A stretch of 64,000 bases of DNA, taken from positions 1 through 64,000 of the forward strand of contig NHZP01000042.1 in assembly GCA_003313425.1 (NCBI GenBank). Direction: 5' to 3'. The translations under genes and the position numbers were made by a program. Origin of the DNA: Pseudopyrenochaeta lycopersici. Taxonomy: Eukaryota; Ascomycota; Dothideomycetes; Pleosporales; Pseudopyrenochaetaceae. Positions 55,601 through 64,000 of this stretch are shown here, piece by piece (position 1 is the first letter of the stretch; each line of letters begins with the position of its first letter). Below the pieces are notes generated by a model, which saw only the letters and a program-made list of their open reading frames with translations, was not told where the DNA came from and searched no databases.

Positions 55601-56356
55601 AATCGTTTTTTCAGATCCGTTCTGGTCTTTCTCAATCTCAATGTGCAGATCGACACCCTCCCTGTGAGGTGGTAGCTTCTCCGCTAGGTGCTGATCAAAA
55701 GCCTTCAACCACTTCTGGTAATGAGGTGGCAGTTTGACCTTAGGGTCCGATCGTTTGCGTGGCTTCAGAGCTTTCTCGATATCTGCGATCGAGACAGCGT
55801 ATACTCCTGTATCAAGATTGATACCTTCCTGTCGGTTCTTCCTACGATTTCTTCTTACTTCAGCCAGAAACGCACTAGCTATAAGTTGTGCGGCCTTGAA
55901 CTGGGGCGGCCTGCGCAACGTCTTCTTGCGGTTCCAAACGCGGATGCCAGACACGCCGATGTCCAAGCAGCCCCGTCTTGTAGAGATAGTGACATCAGCA
56001 TCTTCTAGCCATGGGTTTCCGAGGATTAGGTCGTACGTGAGGCCAGGGACTACGTAAAAGAAGATGCGCTCCTGCTGGTGTCCATCTATATCGATTGAGG
56101 CGTAGGTGATAGTGTTCAGGATTGTCGTTGATTCTGCGTTCTTCCCTGCGGCTCCTTCTAACCGGCGCGGTGCTATCTTCAACGATGGCAATCTCAGAGA
56201 TTGAAAGAGTCGTTCACTTATAGCGGAGTAGCAAAGGCAGCCTGAGTCTACGAGACCGGTAACGAAGTCAGTTCCATTAAGTCTAACGTCCACTAAAAAG
56301 GGGTCACCGTCCATCTTTGCTCTTCCTTCCTCTTTCCATTCTCTCTGAGCTGCCAC
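52676..56356 (-). CDS. Gypsy pol polyprotein
   Basis: About 1,226 aa. In order: a retropepsin-like protease (GLVDSGCLCYSAIS), reverse transcriptase (FCVDYRGLNN, FGLTGAPAAFQ, YIDDILIYS), RNase H (LLEADSSGHATGGLLLQ), integrase with an HHCC finger (HDSHITGHPG and CEVCGRNT) and a DDE core (IDFITDLP, ITSDRGPQF, MNQEIEKMIRIW), and a C-terminal chromodomain (WLVERILDERA, VKWVDYADPTWEPVENV). The chromodomain marks a chromovirus-type element and may steer integration. The frame has no start codon of its own upstream of the protease except GTG at 56354; it is in the same frame as gag, with a single TAG between them. Confidence 0.95.
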   Translation of the reverse strand: MAAQREWKEEGRAKMDGDPFLVDVRLNGTDFVTGLVDSGCLCYSAISERLFQSLRLPSLKIAPRRLEGAAGKNAESTTILNTITYASIDIDGHQQERIFFYVVPGLTYDLILGNPWLEDADVTISTRRGCLDIGVSGIRVWNRKKTLRRPPQFKAAQLIASAFLAEVRRNRRKNRQEGINLDTGVYAVSIADIEKALKPRKRSDPKVKLPPHYQKWLKAFDQHLAEKLPPHREGVDLHIEIEKDQNGSEKTIPWGPLYGMGREELLVLRKTLTELLDKEFIRASNSPAAAPVLMVKKPGGGVRFCVDYRGLNNITKKDRYPLPLFTETLRNVAKARWFTKLDVIAAFHKIRLAKGEEWKTAFRTRYGLFEWRVVPFGLTGAPAAFQRYINSVLQDYLDDFVSAYIDDILIYSSGSLQDHRQKVGRVLQRLMDAGLQIDIDKCEFETKRVKYLGYIIEAEVGIRVDPDKIAAIRDWATPSSVKAVRGFIGFANFYRVFIPEFSDIAEPLTNLTRKDVPFRWDEACQEAFEKIKELLITAPILAHFDPEKETLLEADSSGHATGGLLLQKDKNSNWQPVAYYSKKHSATEANYPIHDKELLAIVRCLEAWEPELHMVKHFTILTDHKNLKYFYTERQLSERQVRWSEFLSRFNFTLEWKPGKMMGKPDALSRREQDLPANYDDERLRSRFKRLFQNKHLRNTQVLSLASSLTNIDFAKSVRLFEDDQMQELWHKSRQQDKLYRELTTLVIRKERNLPVDLQKEKSVSMAECSVDERGLLRFRGRIWIPNCEPLRTQIIQNIHDSHITGHPGRDLTYAILSRQFFWSGAASDVRQFVRNCEVCGRNTIWRETKKGLLKPMPIPERIWGEISIDFITDLPLSGRDNAPSCMVLTDRLTKGVELESMHDLSAEAVAQRLFERHYPIHGIPTAITSDRGPQFVSDLWRYFCRLLNIEQRLSTAYHPQTDGATERMNQEIEKMIRIWATYTQENWSTLLPIIMGAINNREASSTGLSPFFFMHGYHNEPIQLVEERTIQDRTKKDGEVLAEDFLKRLQDATEWAQAAIAMAQEKQQHQANRTRTAAPQYKEGDWVFLNLRNVKTSRPSKKLDWLHGKYRVVRQVSSHAYKLDVPGRIHPVFHVDVLRPAPNDPLPSQKTGDSQPGPLLIDGEEAWLVERILDERATRRGRRHFKEARVKWVDYADPTWEPVENVRKTEAWKLWTKTRRKGGGG

Positions 56357-56362
56357 GTAGTC

Positions 56363-57517
56363 CTATTGCTCTTTGTCAGCTTCGTCTAGCTCGTCTTCAA
56401 TAGCAGCGCTTGTAACCGCGGCGCTTAACGCGGCTTTGACGCTGGTGTACATTGGTCGGATAGCGGCTGCTAGCGGGCATGTTACTATTCGGCACCGGCT
56501 GCGGCCGCATCGAAGGCAACGCCCTTCACGGCGTCGAGCGTCAATCTCTTCCTGGCCAACCCACTTTGCTCGTTTCCCAAGTAGCTCTTGGTCTTCCGGA
56601 CGCTTTGAAGGGTATCCGTTTACGTTGCCTTTGTCGCGGAGGCGGACAGTGTTCACTTGGGTTGGAGTAGGTGGTGTTGGTTCCCATTCCATCATGTCTT
56701 CGCGGTTGAATTGCATGGCGGCCTTGCTACTAGTAGTTGTTGGCAACGTAGGTACTTGGGCGTCTCTGATAACGCTTCTCTTCTTCGTCCACTGGCCATA
56801 TAGCTCCATGTCGTTACTTAGGTTTGCGCACTTTTGGACAAATCCCATATATGTATGGTTGTCGCCTCCTGATGTACCTACTAGCTTGTCTCTCATCTTG
56901 TTGTTGAGCGCGTTGCGCAGATAGGATGTCTTAGCGACGTCGTCCCATCCCTCTGCGTCAGCGTTGGCTATCTCCCTTTCGAACCGGGGGTAGAAGGATA
57001 TGAAGGTCTCGTCTTCTTTCTGGCGAATGGAATGTAGATTCTGGATTGCTTTTTCTTTCCGGTTGCGCTCACCGTAGAGGAGGTCAAGACGGTGAAGAAG
57101 TTCGCGAGGATTTGGAGACTCTTGTTTGTTTGCCATCTCGTAGTATGTAGTAACGTTGATTTTTGCTGTTCCTTCAAGGCGTGCATAGATATAGCGTAGT
57201 TGAGCCTTCGAGCTCCCTATAGCTCGCGCATCTTCTTCAATCTTAGCTTCCATCTCTAGCTTCCATCCTCGCCATTGTGATTTGTTGCCGCTGAACATTG
57301 GAGGGTGGGGAAGGCGTGACTTCACAGTTACCGGGGTAGGTTCGGGCGACGGCGTTGGGGCGGCAGTGGCGCGTGGTGTAAGTTCAGGCGTATTAGATGG
57401 CTGCTGTAACTGCGTTTCCAATCGGATGCTTATATCGTCGAGTTTGGCGAACAACTGCTGGACTAGTTGGTCCATGTTATTAAGCCGCATATTGACTTCT
57501 TCGGTAGGGTCCTGCAT
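56363..57517 (-). CDS. Gypsy gag protein
   Basis: 384 aa. A coiled-coil-like start (MRLNNMDQLVQQLFAKLDDI), a proline/threonine linker and the capsid-like region (FSGNKSQWRGWKLEMEAKI, DDVAKTSYLRNAL) precede a short cysteine cluster (CLRCGRSRCRIVTCPL), which is a degenerate zinc knuckle. It packages the element's RNA. It ends in TAG at 56363-56365 in the context CAA TAG GAC TAC, and the frame stays open into pol, so gag-pol could arise by stop-codon readthrough. Confidence 0.9.
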   Translation of the reverse strand: MQDPTEEVNMRLNNMDQLVQQLFAKLDDISIRLETQLQQPSNTPELTPRATAAPTPSPEPTPVTVKSRLPHPPMFSGNKSQWRGWKLEMEAKIEEDARAIGSSKAQLRYIYARLEGTAKINVTTYYEMANKQESPNPRELLHRLDLLYGERNRKEKAIQNLHSIRQKEDETFISFYPRFEREIANADAEGWDDVAKTSYLRNALNNKMRDKLVGTSGGDNHTYMGFVQKCANLSNDMELYGQWTKKRSVIRDAQVPTLPTTTSSKAAMQFNREDMMEWEPTPPTPTQVNTVRLRDKGNVNGYPSKRPEDQELLGKRAKWVGQEEIDARRREGRCLRCGRSRCRIVTCPLAAAIRPMYTSVKAALSAAVTSAAIEDELDEADKEQ

Positions 57518-57561
57518 AATGCTTTTTCAGTGTCCTCGTCAGCTGCGAGATCTTGGTTGTA

Positions 57562-57734
57562 TGTGAGCGGTCTCTAGTAACTGGATTCCAGCTATCTAGT
57601 CCAGATGCTATCTACAACCAAGATAGGAAGAAAAGAGGAGAATTGGGTGCCACGCGAGGTACAAAGTTTTCCGTGCACGAGCCGTATATCCGTGCACGAC
57701 GGCGCAGCCTCGAGCACTGGCCTAGCCCGTTACA
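57562..57734 (-). repeat. 5' LTR of the gypsy element
   Basis: Identical to 52503-52675. Transcription should start here and run leftwards. The sequence right after it on the minus strand, TACAACCAAGATCTCGCAGC, is the expected primer-binding position; I could not match it to a tRNA. Confidence 0.97.
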
Positions 57735-58057
57735 ACAGGCAGCACAGTGTCTGTCTTCATGGGACAAGGCCGGTATTATCGACATAAGGCAAAAGCCGGT
57801 TGAATGAGAAAAGACGTCATATTTTGTAGCAAGATCTCTACATCATACTTTAGATTAATCCATTACAACCATTTTCTAACGAAATTATCCCCATGGGCGT
57901 TGTAGAGATTTCCATAATACACATTGATCACCCGCTCAGACCACTATGGCTAAGGCTGAATGGATTGAACTAGATTGGATTTGGATTGGACTGGATACCC
58001 CTGGATTTTGTGGCGTTGGATTGGATCGACGATCCGTTCCATCCATTGGCCACACTG

Positions 58058-58413
58058 AGTTATTCAACACTCATCACCCGAGGGTCGACCAGATGGAGTT
58101 GGTGAGGGACGACATTTACAGCAAATACCAACTCATAGCCGCATCCGGAGCCGTTCACAATATAGTAGTGCCCAGTGTCAAGCAATTCAAGGAGATCCAT
58201 GGCATTGAGAACCTCGACAACCTAAAGGGTATCGAGGATAGCGATGACGAGAACGACGCTGCGCCAATAGGTCACAAGGCCTGCTCAGCCAACGTCAACG
58301 TAGTGGCGTCGGCGGAAGGTGCTAGCTCCATTATCGCTGTCGACACCATGGGCCCCGCAAAAATGGCAACTAAGCCGAAAACGGAGGTGGACCTTTGGGC
58401 GAGTGATGAATAA
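58058..58413 (+). pseudogene. 3' fragment of an unknown gene next to the outer hAT
   Basis: An open frame runs out of the hAT end and stops at 58411. Residues MELVRDDIYSKYQLIAASGA and IVVPSVKQFKEIHGIENLDN look like ordinary coding sequence and are followed by an acidic, disordered tail. I do not recognise the protein. The 5' part is missing at the hAT boundary, so this looks like a gene truncated by the insertion or a later rearrangement. Confidence 0.35.
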
Positions 58414-58944
58414 GTACATACCGATATTTCGAGGGTGAGGCTGGAGCGAATAGACTCCGCCTGCTGGTGGCCAGCGCAAGATAAGACGGGCTGGCGGTGG
58501 CTAACCGATACTTGAAATTTGAAACTGTAAAGATCTTAACGGATCTTGGTTGATTTTTGGGGATGAGTAAGGTCTGATAGGTAACGGAGGTCGGGATACT
58601 CTATAGTACAAGGTAATGCTCGGCTATGGTAACTAAACTCTGAGACACAATTGTAGGATTGTATTGCATGTGATTCAATGGCGACGACAGGCTGGAAAGC
58701 GGACTTGAGTAGTGTAAGCCAGTATTGGTCACATGATTCGAGAATTAGTAATCTCTCATGAACATATAGCTGCAGGCCACCCTCCATCTTAAACAGACAA
58801 TCAATATGATGTGCACTTCTATACACAATTTCTTTGTGCACCCACTAAGGCTTACAGTATCGGGGCTGATAGTATTTATCTGGAGGGCGTGGATATAGCA
58901 AATGATGAGGATACGTCACGATGCCATATTGTCTTACCTTCCGC
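58414..58944. other. Stretch left of the second twin hAT
   Basis: No gene was recognised. The last eight bases, ccttccgc, are the reverse complement of the octamer just left of the first twin hAT. Confidence 0.4.
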
Positions 58945-61551
58945 CAGTGATGCATTGAACCGGACTGATCCTGAAGCAGAGCATGCTTCAGGATGATTCA
59001 TTGAATCAGGGATCGGATTCAGTTTGATTCACTAATTTGAAGCGGTGATGTATGATGTACGGTGTAGCAGTAGTATTATGACTTGTTACCTTCTAATTTA
59101 GCCTCTAGTCACGCAAACTCCTGTTCCGTAGACTCTATAGCCCTCTGAACCGCCTCATCTGTCAGAAAAGTCTCATAAGAAAGCCCACTCGTGATCCAAT
59201 GCTTCAAGCACTCCAGCATCTCTAGCGTCTTGATTGAAAGCCTCGTTCGATCCCATGAGGTCGTACGCCGAGAACTACTAAATACACGCTCCACCTCTGC
59301 GGACATCGCGGGTATAGAGAATATTGTGATAGCCATTAAACTGAGTTCAGAGTACGTCTTCTGCTGCGTTAGCTCAAGCCAGTATTCAAGAGGAGACTGT
59401 TCACCAATAGAATAAGGAGTAGCCTGTAGAATTAATTAGCTTAACTATAAAGAACATTCAGCAAACATACTATAATAAAACGCTCAAAGTCATCACCTAT
59501 TGTACTACCAACACCTATATTTAAATACCTCTCGCGCTTCCATCGCTCGTATGGCGTTTCTAGCGTATCTTAAGTAGAGCGCTGCTCTATAGCTAGCTTA
59601 AAGTGATCTTTCCATAATTTTCTAACCTCCCGAACTGCCCTATTAATGTCAGTTTTCTCCCACGAATCTAAGTTCTGGAGACAAGCTTTACAAAGTAAAG
59701 GATGCAGAAGAATTGCGGCAGCATAAGCTGGAGACTCTTCTGTCATTTTGTAGTACTCTCTAAACTTGAACCAACTAGTCACAAGGCGGTTCTCCATTGC
59801 GAGATCTTTGCGGTCTTTGTATAGAGCAGATTAGGAAGTAAAATAGAGGTGTAGGAAGTCCATTGCTGACAGAGCCTAATCAAGGCTTTGAATATCGAAT
59901 TGCGTGCGCTGTGTAATCTCCCAGAACGAGAGAAGGAAGTCGTGAAGTTCTATCAGTTCTTGCCAATCATTTAGATCTAAATAATCCTCTTTAATTTCAT
60001 CCTCCAGCCAGTAGTCTTGTACAAAGTTATTCATCTCTTTACGGAACTTAAGCGCTACGTGTATCATCAACCACCATGAATTCCACCTTGTCTCGTTGTC
60101 TCTGGGTATCATACGGCCAGTAAGCCGAATCCAGGCCTAGTAGAGTCTTGTAGAAGAGTGTATCCAGATCACAAGGTTGTGTAACTTTCCAAGTAGGCCA
60201 AGCTTTCTCCATTCAGCAGCTGTTTGTAGTCTCTCCCTGCTGCCCTTCCGCTCTTGCTTTGAAAGCTCGCCGATCTGCCGGATAGCTTCTTCTGTGGCTT
60301 CTTTGTCTTTTCCAAACAAGAATGCTTGTACAACGAGGTTGATGATGTGGCCGTTACAGCGAATTCGACACCGTGTAGGATCAAGGCGTGAGATAGAGCG
60401 TGCGACCGCTCGTAGCATTTTATCATTGGCACCGTGGTTGTTAAGAGTAAAGAAGCCAATCTTGTTTACAAGATTATACTCATTGATAACTTGTAGAACG
60501 TGTTCAGGTTAAGCTTCCCCACTGTGAGTCCCAGGCAGTTCTCTAAGAGCTAAAAGCGCCTTTTCAACCTTTTTTAAGGACTTGTCTATAAAGTGAGCTA
60601 CAACTCCTAGCACGCCAGTCTTTCCTAGAGAACTGCACATATCAATAGAGAAGTGTATCCAGGTAAGCGATTCTTAAAGCCGTGTCTTGATTTGGTCTTT
60701 GTGCATAAAGAAGCTTGACTTAAGGAGTTCTAGAACTTTATTGCGGCTTGCTTTAACTATGTTCGCGGCTACGTAGTTGACGGAAGCAATAAGCGCGTAA
60801 AACTCTGGCCATTCGACTATGCTAAGCGGTAGTTGAGCATCGTCAATCCGTATATTATGCGAACAAAGGTGCGTTCGTATACGGTATAAAGCGGCACCCT
60901 TCCACTTACAAATCGAGCAATAGAACCATCGATGGCCATGCTTATCCCTGGGCTCCTCTCCCTCCTTTGGTTCACGAGCTGCGGCCCAAATATCTGTCAA
61001 AACAACCCCACGAGTACGTTTCTTGGTCCGGCTACTGTTCACCTCGCTATTGGCCTCTGGAGGGTCATTTTCCACGGCAGCAAGAGCAGTAGAAGGGGCG
61101 TCGCTCTCGTCATCGCTAGGAAGGTCATAAACAGGCGCTTCAGCTGCTAGAGGCTCTGAGAAGGCATGTTATAACGATATTAAGATCGCAGCGTGTATAT
61201 GGAACTTTGATAGGCACTTGTTAACGATAATCTTATTAAAGGCGGGTTAAAAGAACTAAAACGGACTTAAATGAAGGAGGAGCCAGCGTTATAACTAATA
61301 CAAAACTGTCTAAAACTATACAACTCATTGGTTGCGGCGTTGTTTCGTCTAAGAGTAATCTTGGCACAGGGATTGGCTGTACCTGTCCGACGTGGAACCT
61401 ACTAAGCTCAGCGCAGAACCTATCACGGTCCATCTATATGTATTGAACCAACTGATTCTGACGCAGGCCCTGATTCATTGAATCTGAAGCGGGACTGCGA
61501 TTCAGATTCATTGAATCAGCGTTGAAGCGGCCCGGATTCAATGCATCACTG
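58945..61551 (-). mobile_element. Twin hAT element, right copy (2,607 bp, inverted)
   Basis: It has the same length and the same encoded segments as 33661-36267, in the opposite orientation. The ends are CAGTGATGCATTGAACC on the left and its TIR partner on the right. The flanks are ccttccgc (left) and gacacagg (right), which do not match each other. The right flank is a LINE fragment, so this end was inserted into, or joined to, another transposon. Confidence 0.93.
59109..61075 (-). pseudogene. hAT transposase with six in-frame stops (right twin)
   Basis: It encodes the same segments and carries the same interruptions as the left twin, including the BED finger (WFYCSICKWKG) and dimerisation motif (IFSIPAMSAEVERVF). 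The two copies therefore shared the stops before they separated, or have been homogenised since. Confidence 0.88.
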
Positions 61552-61798
61552 GACACAGGAGGCATGTCCACCATTGACCTGATGCTCACGACGCCGGGGC
61601 TGGCGAGTGAGCCGGCGAAGTGCTCCATCCGGGAACATGAGTATGGGTTAGACCATCGGGCGATTCAGACCAGCTTCTGCATTGACGTGGAAAGACGGGA
61701 CATGCCAGAAAGATTGCTCTTCAAGAACGCGCCGTGGGACAAGATCAGAGAAGTGGTCAAGCAAGATAAGATGGGTTATGAAGTGGGAGCAGATCTTT
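61552..61798 (+). pseudogene. Tad1-type LINE fragment (end of the endonuclease domain)
   Basis: The frame shows MSTIDLMLTTPGLASEPAKC, then YGLDHRAIQTSF and LLFKNAPWDKIREVV. These match the C-terminal part of the apurinic-type endonuclease and linker of fungal Tad-like non-LTR retrotransposons, where the motif is normally SDH; here the serine is leucine, a C-to-T type change. No reverse transcriptase follows: the frame stops at 61798. The fragment begins exactly at the end of the right twin hAT. Confidence 0.72.
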
Positions 61799-61800
61799 GA

Positions 61801-62506
61801 GCAGTTCCCAGATCGGAACTCCTGACGCAATACGACTGCGCTGGCACATGTTGAGTGGGAAATGATTCGTCATTGCCATAACCATCCTATCCTTCCTAAA
61901 TCCTCGGCGCAGCGCTGCTGATACCGGCTTCGACGTCATCAGCTGCCTCTGGAAATCGGATGGGACCGCAGATTATCGTTGAGCTTGAGATAAACATACA
62001 GTGGATGATATCAACACCTTTCCGTTGGCTGACCACCGATGTCAGTGGCGTCAGGACCCGAATGGGGTCATTCATGCGTGAAGAGACAAGGTGCATTGAT
62101 TGGCAAAGACCATCTTGTGGTGGGGAGTGCATGAAAGTTCTTGTTCGATGCGGGCACCAGGAATTATCCGGCCAAGGTGAAGGCTAAGAAACCTTGTGCT
62201 GTTGGGAGCTCAATACTTTCCAACAATGGAATCCCCTATTGTTTGCCTCGTCTATTCCACCGTCTAAATATGCTCTCCGTCGTCTGTACCACTTCTACTT
62301 TTCTTTCCCCTCATTCTTCTTCACACAAATTGCCCACTCTCCTCGATTTTCCTCACATTTGATGTGTGGAGGGCTTTCGTTGCCCCGTGGAGTGCCCTGG
62401 TCCACGCAAAAAGGCAGTCGGGAAGCATCATATTGAGTCGTCGGTCACTTCCTCGCCCACGAAATCCATTTCGTTCTTTTCTTCCTTCAGCGCCAAAGAG
62501 AAAAAA
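61801..62506. other. Upstream region of the desaturase gene
   Basis: A pyrimidine-rich stretch (ctttcccctcattcttcttc, 62300-62330) and a further CT-rich leader before the ATG are typical of highly expressed fungal genes. No upstream gene was recognised. Confidence 0.45.
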
Positions 62507-63992
62507 ATGTCCTCGCCCTTACCCGATGGAGGCATCTCGACCGTTAGCCCTCAATTCACCTCCTCTCGGCCTTCCGCAATGGCTGCTGAGCCAAACCCAA
62601 AATTTAACCCCGAGAATCCCCACATTGCAGATACGCCTCTTACATGGAAGAACTGGTATAAGCATGTCAATTGGCTCAATGTAAGCCAAAATACCCAAAA
62701 TTGCCTATCTAGCATCTACTAACGATGGCAAGACCTTTCTCATTATCGGGATTCCCTTGATGGGTCTTATCTCCGCCATTTGGACCCCTCTGCAACGTCC
62801 AACCGCCATCTGGGCTGGCATATATTACTTTTGGACTGGTCTTGGAATTACTGCCGGCTACCATCGTCTGTGGGCCCACAAGTCCTATTCAGCCAGACTC
62901 GCACTCAAAATTTTCCTCGCTGCCGTGGGTGGCGGTGCTGTTGAGGGATCTATCCGCTGGTGGAGCCGTGACCACCGAGCTCATCACCGATACACGGACA
63001 CCCAAAAGGACCCATATAGCGTTCGCAAGGGACTCTTGTATAGCCACATTGGTTGGATGGTCATGAAGCAGAATCCCAAGAGGATTGGCAGAACCGACAT
63101 TAGCGACCTCAACGAAGATCCCGTTGTGGTCTGGCAACACAGGAATTACTTAAAGGTTGTCTTCTTTATGGGGTTGATATTCCCAACTCTTGTCGCTGGC
63201 ATCGGATGGGGAGACTGTTGGGGTGGCTACATTTACGCTGGTATTCTCCGTATCTTCTTCGTCCAGCAAGCCACTTTCTGCGTGAATTCCCTTGCCCACT
63301 GGCTAGGCGAGCAACCTTTCGATGACCGTAACAGCCCGAGGGATCACGTTATTACTGCTCTCGTTACTCTCGGAGAGGGATATCACAACTTCCACCACGA
63401 ATTTCCATCAGATTATCGAAATGCCATTGAGTGGAACCAATATGACCCCACGAAGTGGAGCATCTGGCTCTGGAGCAAGTTGGGATTGGCCTACAACCTA
63501 AAGCAATTCCGCTCCAATGAAATTGAGAAGGGTTGGGTCCAGCAGATGCAGAAGAAGCTGGACCAGAAACGCGCCACGTTGGACTGGGGGATTCCTCTTA
63601 ATCAGCTCCCTGTAATCAAGTGGGACGACTATGTCGAGCAGGTCCACAATGGCCGCGGTCTCATTGTGATTACTGGCATTGTCCATGATGTAACTGATTT
63701 CATCAACGAGCACCCTGGAGGCAAGCCCCTCATCAGGAGCGGGCTCGGCAAGGACGCCACCGCAATTTTCAACGGCGGTGTGTACAACCACTCCAACGCT
63801 GCTTACAACCTGCTTTCAACAATGAGGGTTGGTGTCATCCGTGGTGGCAGTGAGGTTGAGATCTGGAAGCGAGCCCAGCGAGAAAGCAAGGACGCCCATT
63901 ATGTTAAGGACAATGCCAGCAACCATATTATCCAGGCTGGGAACCAAGTCACAAGAGTTGAGCAACCCATAGTTGGCGCAAGCGCTGCATGA
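62507..63992 (+). CDS. OLE1: Delta-9 (stearoyl-CoA) fatty-acid desaturase with cytochrome b5 domain
   Basis: Two exons (62507-62680, 62733-63992) give 477 aa, the usual length for fungal Ole1. The 52-bp intron has a CTAAC branch site. After about 50 residues come two membrane-helix pairs ([32 protein letters not shown]) and the three iron-binding histidine boxes HRLWAH, HRAHH and HNFHH, plus NSLAHW. The C-terminal cytochrome b5 domain has [15 protein letters not shown] and [10 protein letters not shown]. It inserts the 9,10 double bond into palmitoyl- and stearoyl-CoA in the ER. It looks intact. In yeast this gene is controlled by Spt23/Mga2, a member of whose family lies at 38-40 kb. Confidence 0.96.
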
Positions 63993-64000
63993 GTGAACGG

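Larger units (their letters stand above)
52503..57734 (-). mobile_element. Full-length Ty3/gypsy chromovirus-type retrotransposon
   Basis: Identical 173-bp LTRs bound the element, and the 5-bp duplication ACAGG lies at 52498-52502 and 57735-57739. It contains gag, pol and a polypurine tract in the expected order on the minus strand. Both reading frames are open. Identical LTRs point to a recent insertion. It sits inside the transposase gene of the outer hAT. Confidence 0.97.
47051..57807 (+). pseudogene. Transposase of the outer hAT, split by two insertions and two stops
   Basis: Parts lie at 47051-47161, 47214-47411, 50475-51438, 51486-52502 and 57740-57807, with introns 47162-47213 (branch TACTAAC) and 51439-51485. 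An in-frame TAG stands at 47376 and another at 51575. The inner hAT entered between the first and second cysteines of the BED finger (C-K-E-C), and the gypsy entered after the dimerisation domain. Motifs are VHFAFDLWTSGNLLSLNGIV, NKIGFFVLDNASNND, RCSGHIINLIARHLLFG and ILSIPAMSDEPERIFSRLG. The C-terminus resumes in frame after the gypsy with QCLSSWDKAGIIDIRQ. It cannot give a functional protein. Confidence 0.85.
46598..58057 (+). mobile_element. Outer hAT element carrying two later insertions
   Basis: The ends are perfect 21-bp inverted repeats beginning CAGTGTGGCCAATGGATGGA. Subterminal runs of GGATT/ATTGG words follow on both sides (46660-46690 and 57955-58030). Removing the inner hAT and the gypsy, each with one copy of its target duplication, leaves about 3.16 kb, a normal hAT size. 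The flanking octamers (atcccatg, agttattc) do not match, so either one flank has been rearranged or the target duplication is lost. Confidence 0.85.

Noticed and set aside
57553..57807. An 84-codon frame across the right LTR
   Set aside because: It joins LTR sequence to the displaced C-terminus of the outer hAT transposase and is not an independent gene.
57946..58057. Start of the open frame 57946-58413
   Set aside because: The first third is the terminal repeat region of the outer hAT; only the part after 58057 could be a gene fragment.
1..64000. CRISPR arrays, rRNA and tRNA genes, bacterial operon signals
   Set aside because: No regularly spaced short repeats and no recognisable tRNA or rRNA sequence were seen; the gene structure is eukaryotic.

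Overview
The window looks like a filamentous ascomycete genome, most likely a Dothideomycete/Pleosporales-type fungus. Genes have short introns of about 46-61 bp with GT...AG borders and CTAAC/CTGAT-like branch sites. The recognisable products are fungal families (SPT23/MGA2-like factor, Ole1-type desaturase with C-terminal cytochrome b5, GPR1/FUN34/YaaH permease, PHO80-like cyclin). Much of the sequence is hAT, Ty3/gypsy and LTR-remnant DNA. The taxon is an inference from gene style; there is no rRNA or other marker.

Layout. 1-2.4 kb: unresolved membrane-protein-like segments. 2.4-7.2 kb: a gypsy solo LTR, a five-exon RING plus patatin phospholipase gene, and a small three-exon chromo-shadow protein. 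7.5-7.8 kb: a 272-bp foldback. 8.5-30 kb: sparse genes (acidic-repeat protein, 4-TM protein, acetate/ammonium-type permease, forkhead protein, PHO80-like cyclin, free-standing thioester reductase). Scattered among them are two inverted 1.2-kb hAT-type elements, a 149-bp MITE and four solo LTRs of one family. 30-33 kb: two hypothetical genes.

33.6-61.6 kb is almost entirely mobile DNA. It is bracketed by two apparently identical 2,607-bp hAT copies in opposite orientation. Between them lie a DUF3723-like pseudogene, a hAT fragment, a C-terminally truncated SPT23/MGA2-like transcription factor, an intact 3.1-kb hAT with an 860-aa transposase, and a nested stack: an old hAT (46598-58057) broken by a second hAT (47412-50466) and by a fresh gypsy chromovirus (52503-57734). 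A Tad-type LINE fragment follows at 61.55 kb. The window ends in an intact Delta-9 fatty-acid desaturase gene, 62507-63992.

How the parts relate. The SPT23/MGA2-like factor belongs to the family that, in yeast, activates OLE1, and an OLE1-type gene sits in the same window; here the factor ends before the usual IPT, ankyrin and membrane-anchor regions. The intact 3.1-kb hAT shares terminal sequence with the 149-bp MITE and is a candidate to move it. The flanks of the two identical hAT copies carry a cross-matched 8-bp target duplication, which suggests that the roughly 23-28 kb interval was rearranged by transposition or recombination. Intron boundaries were placed by hand so that frames and family motifs close; exon lengths sum to whole codons in every spliced model given. 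I recognised no tRNA, rRNA or CRISPR array.
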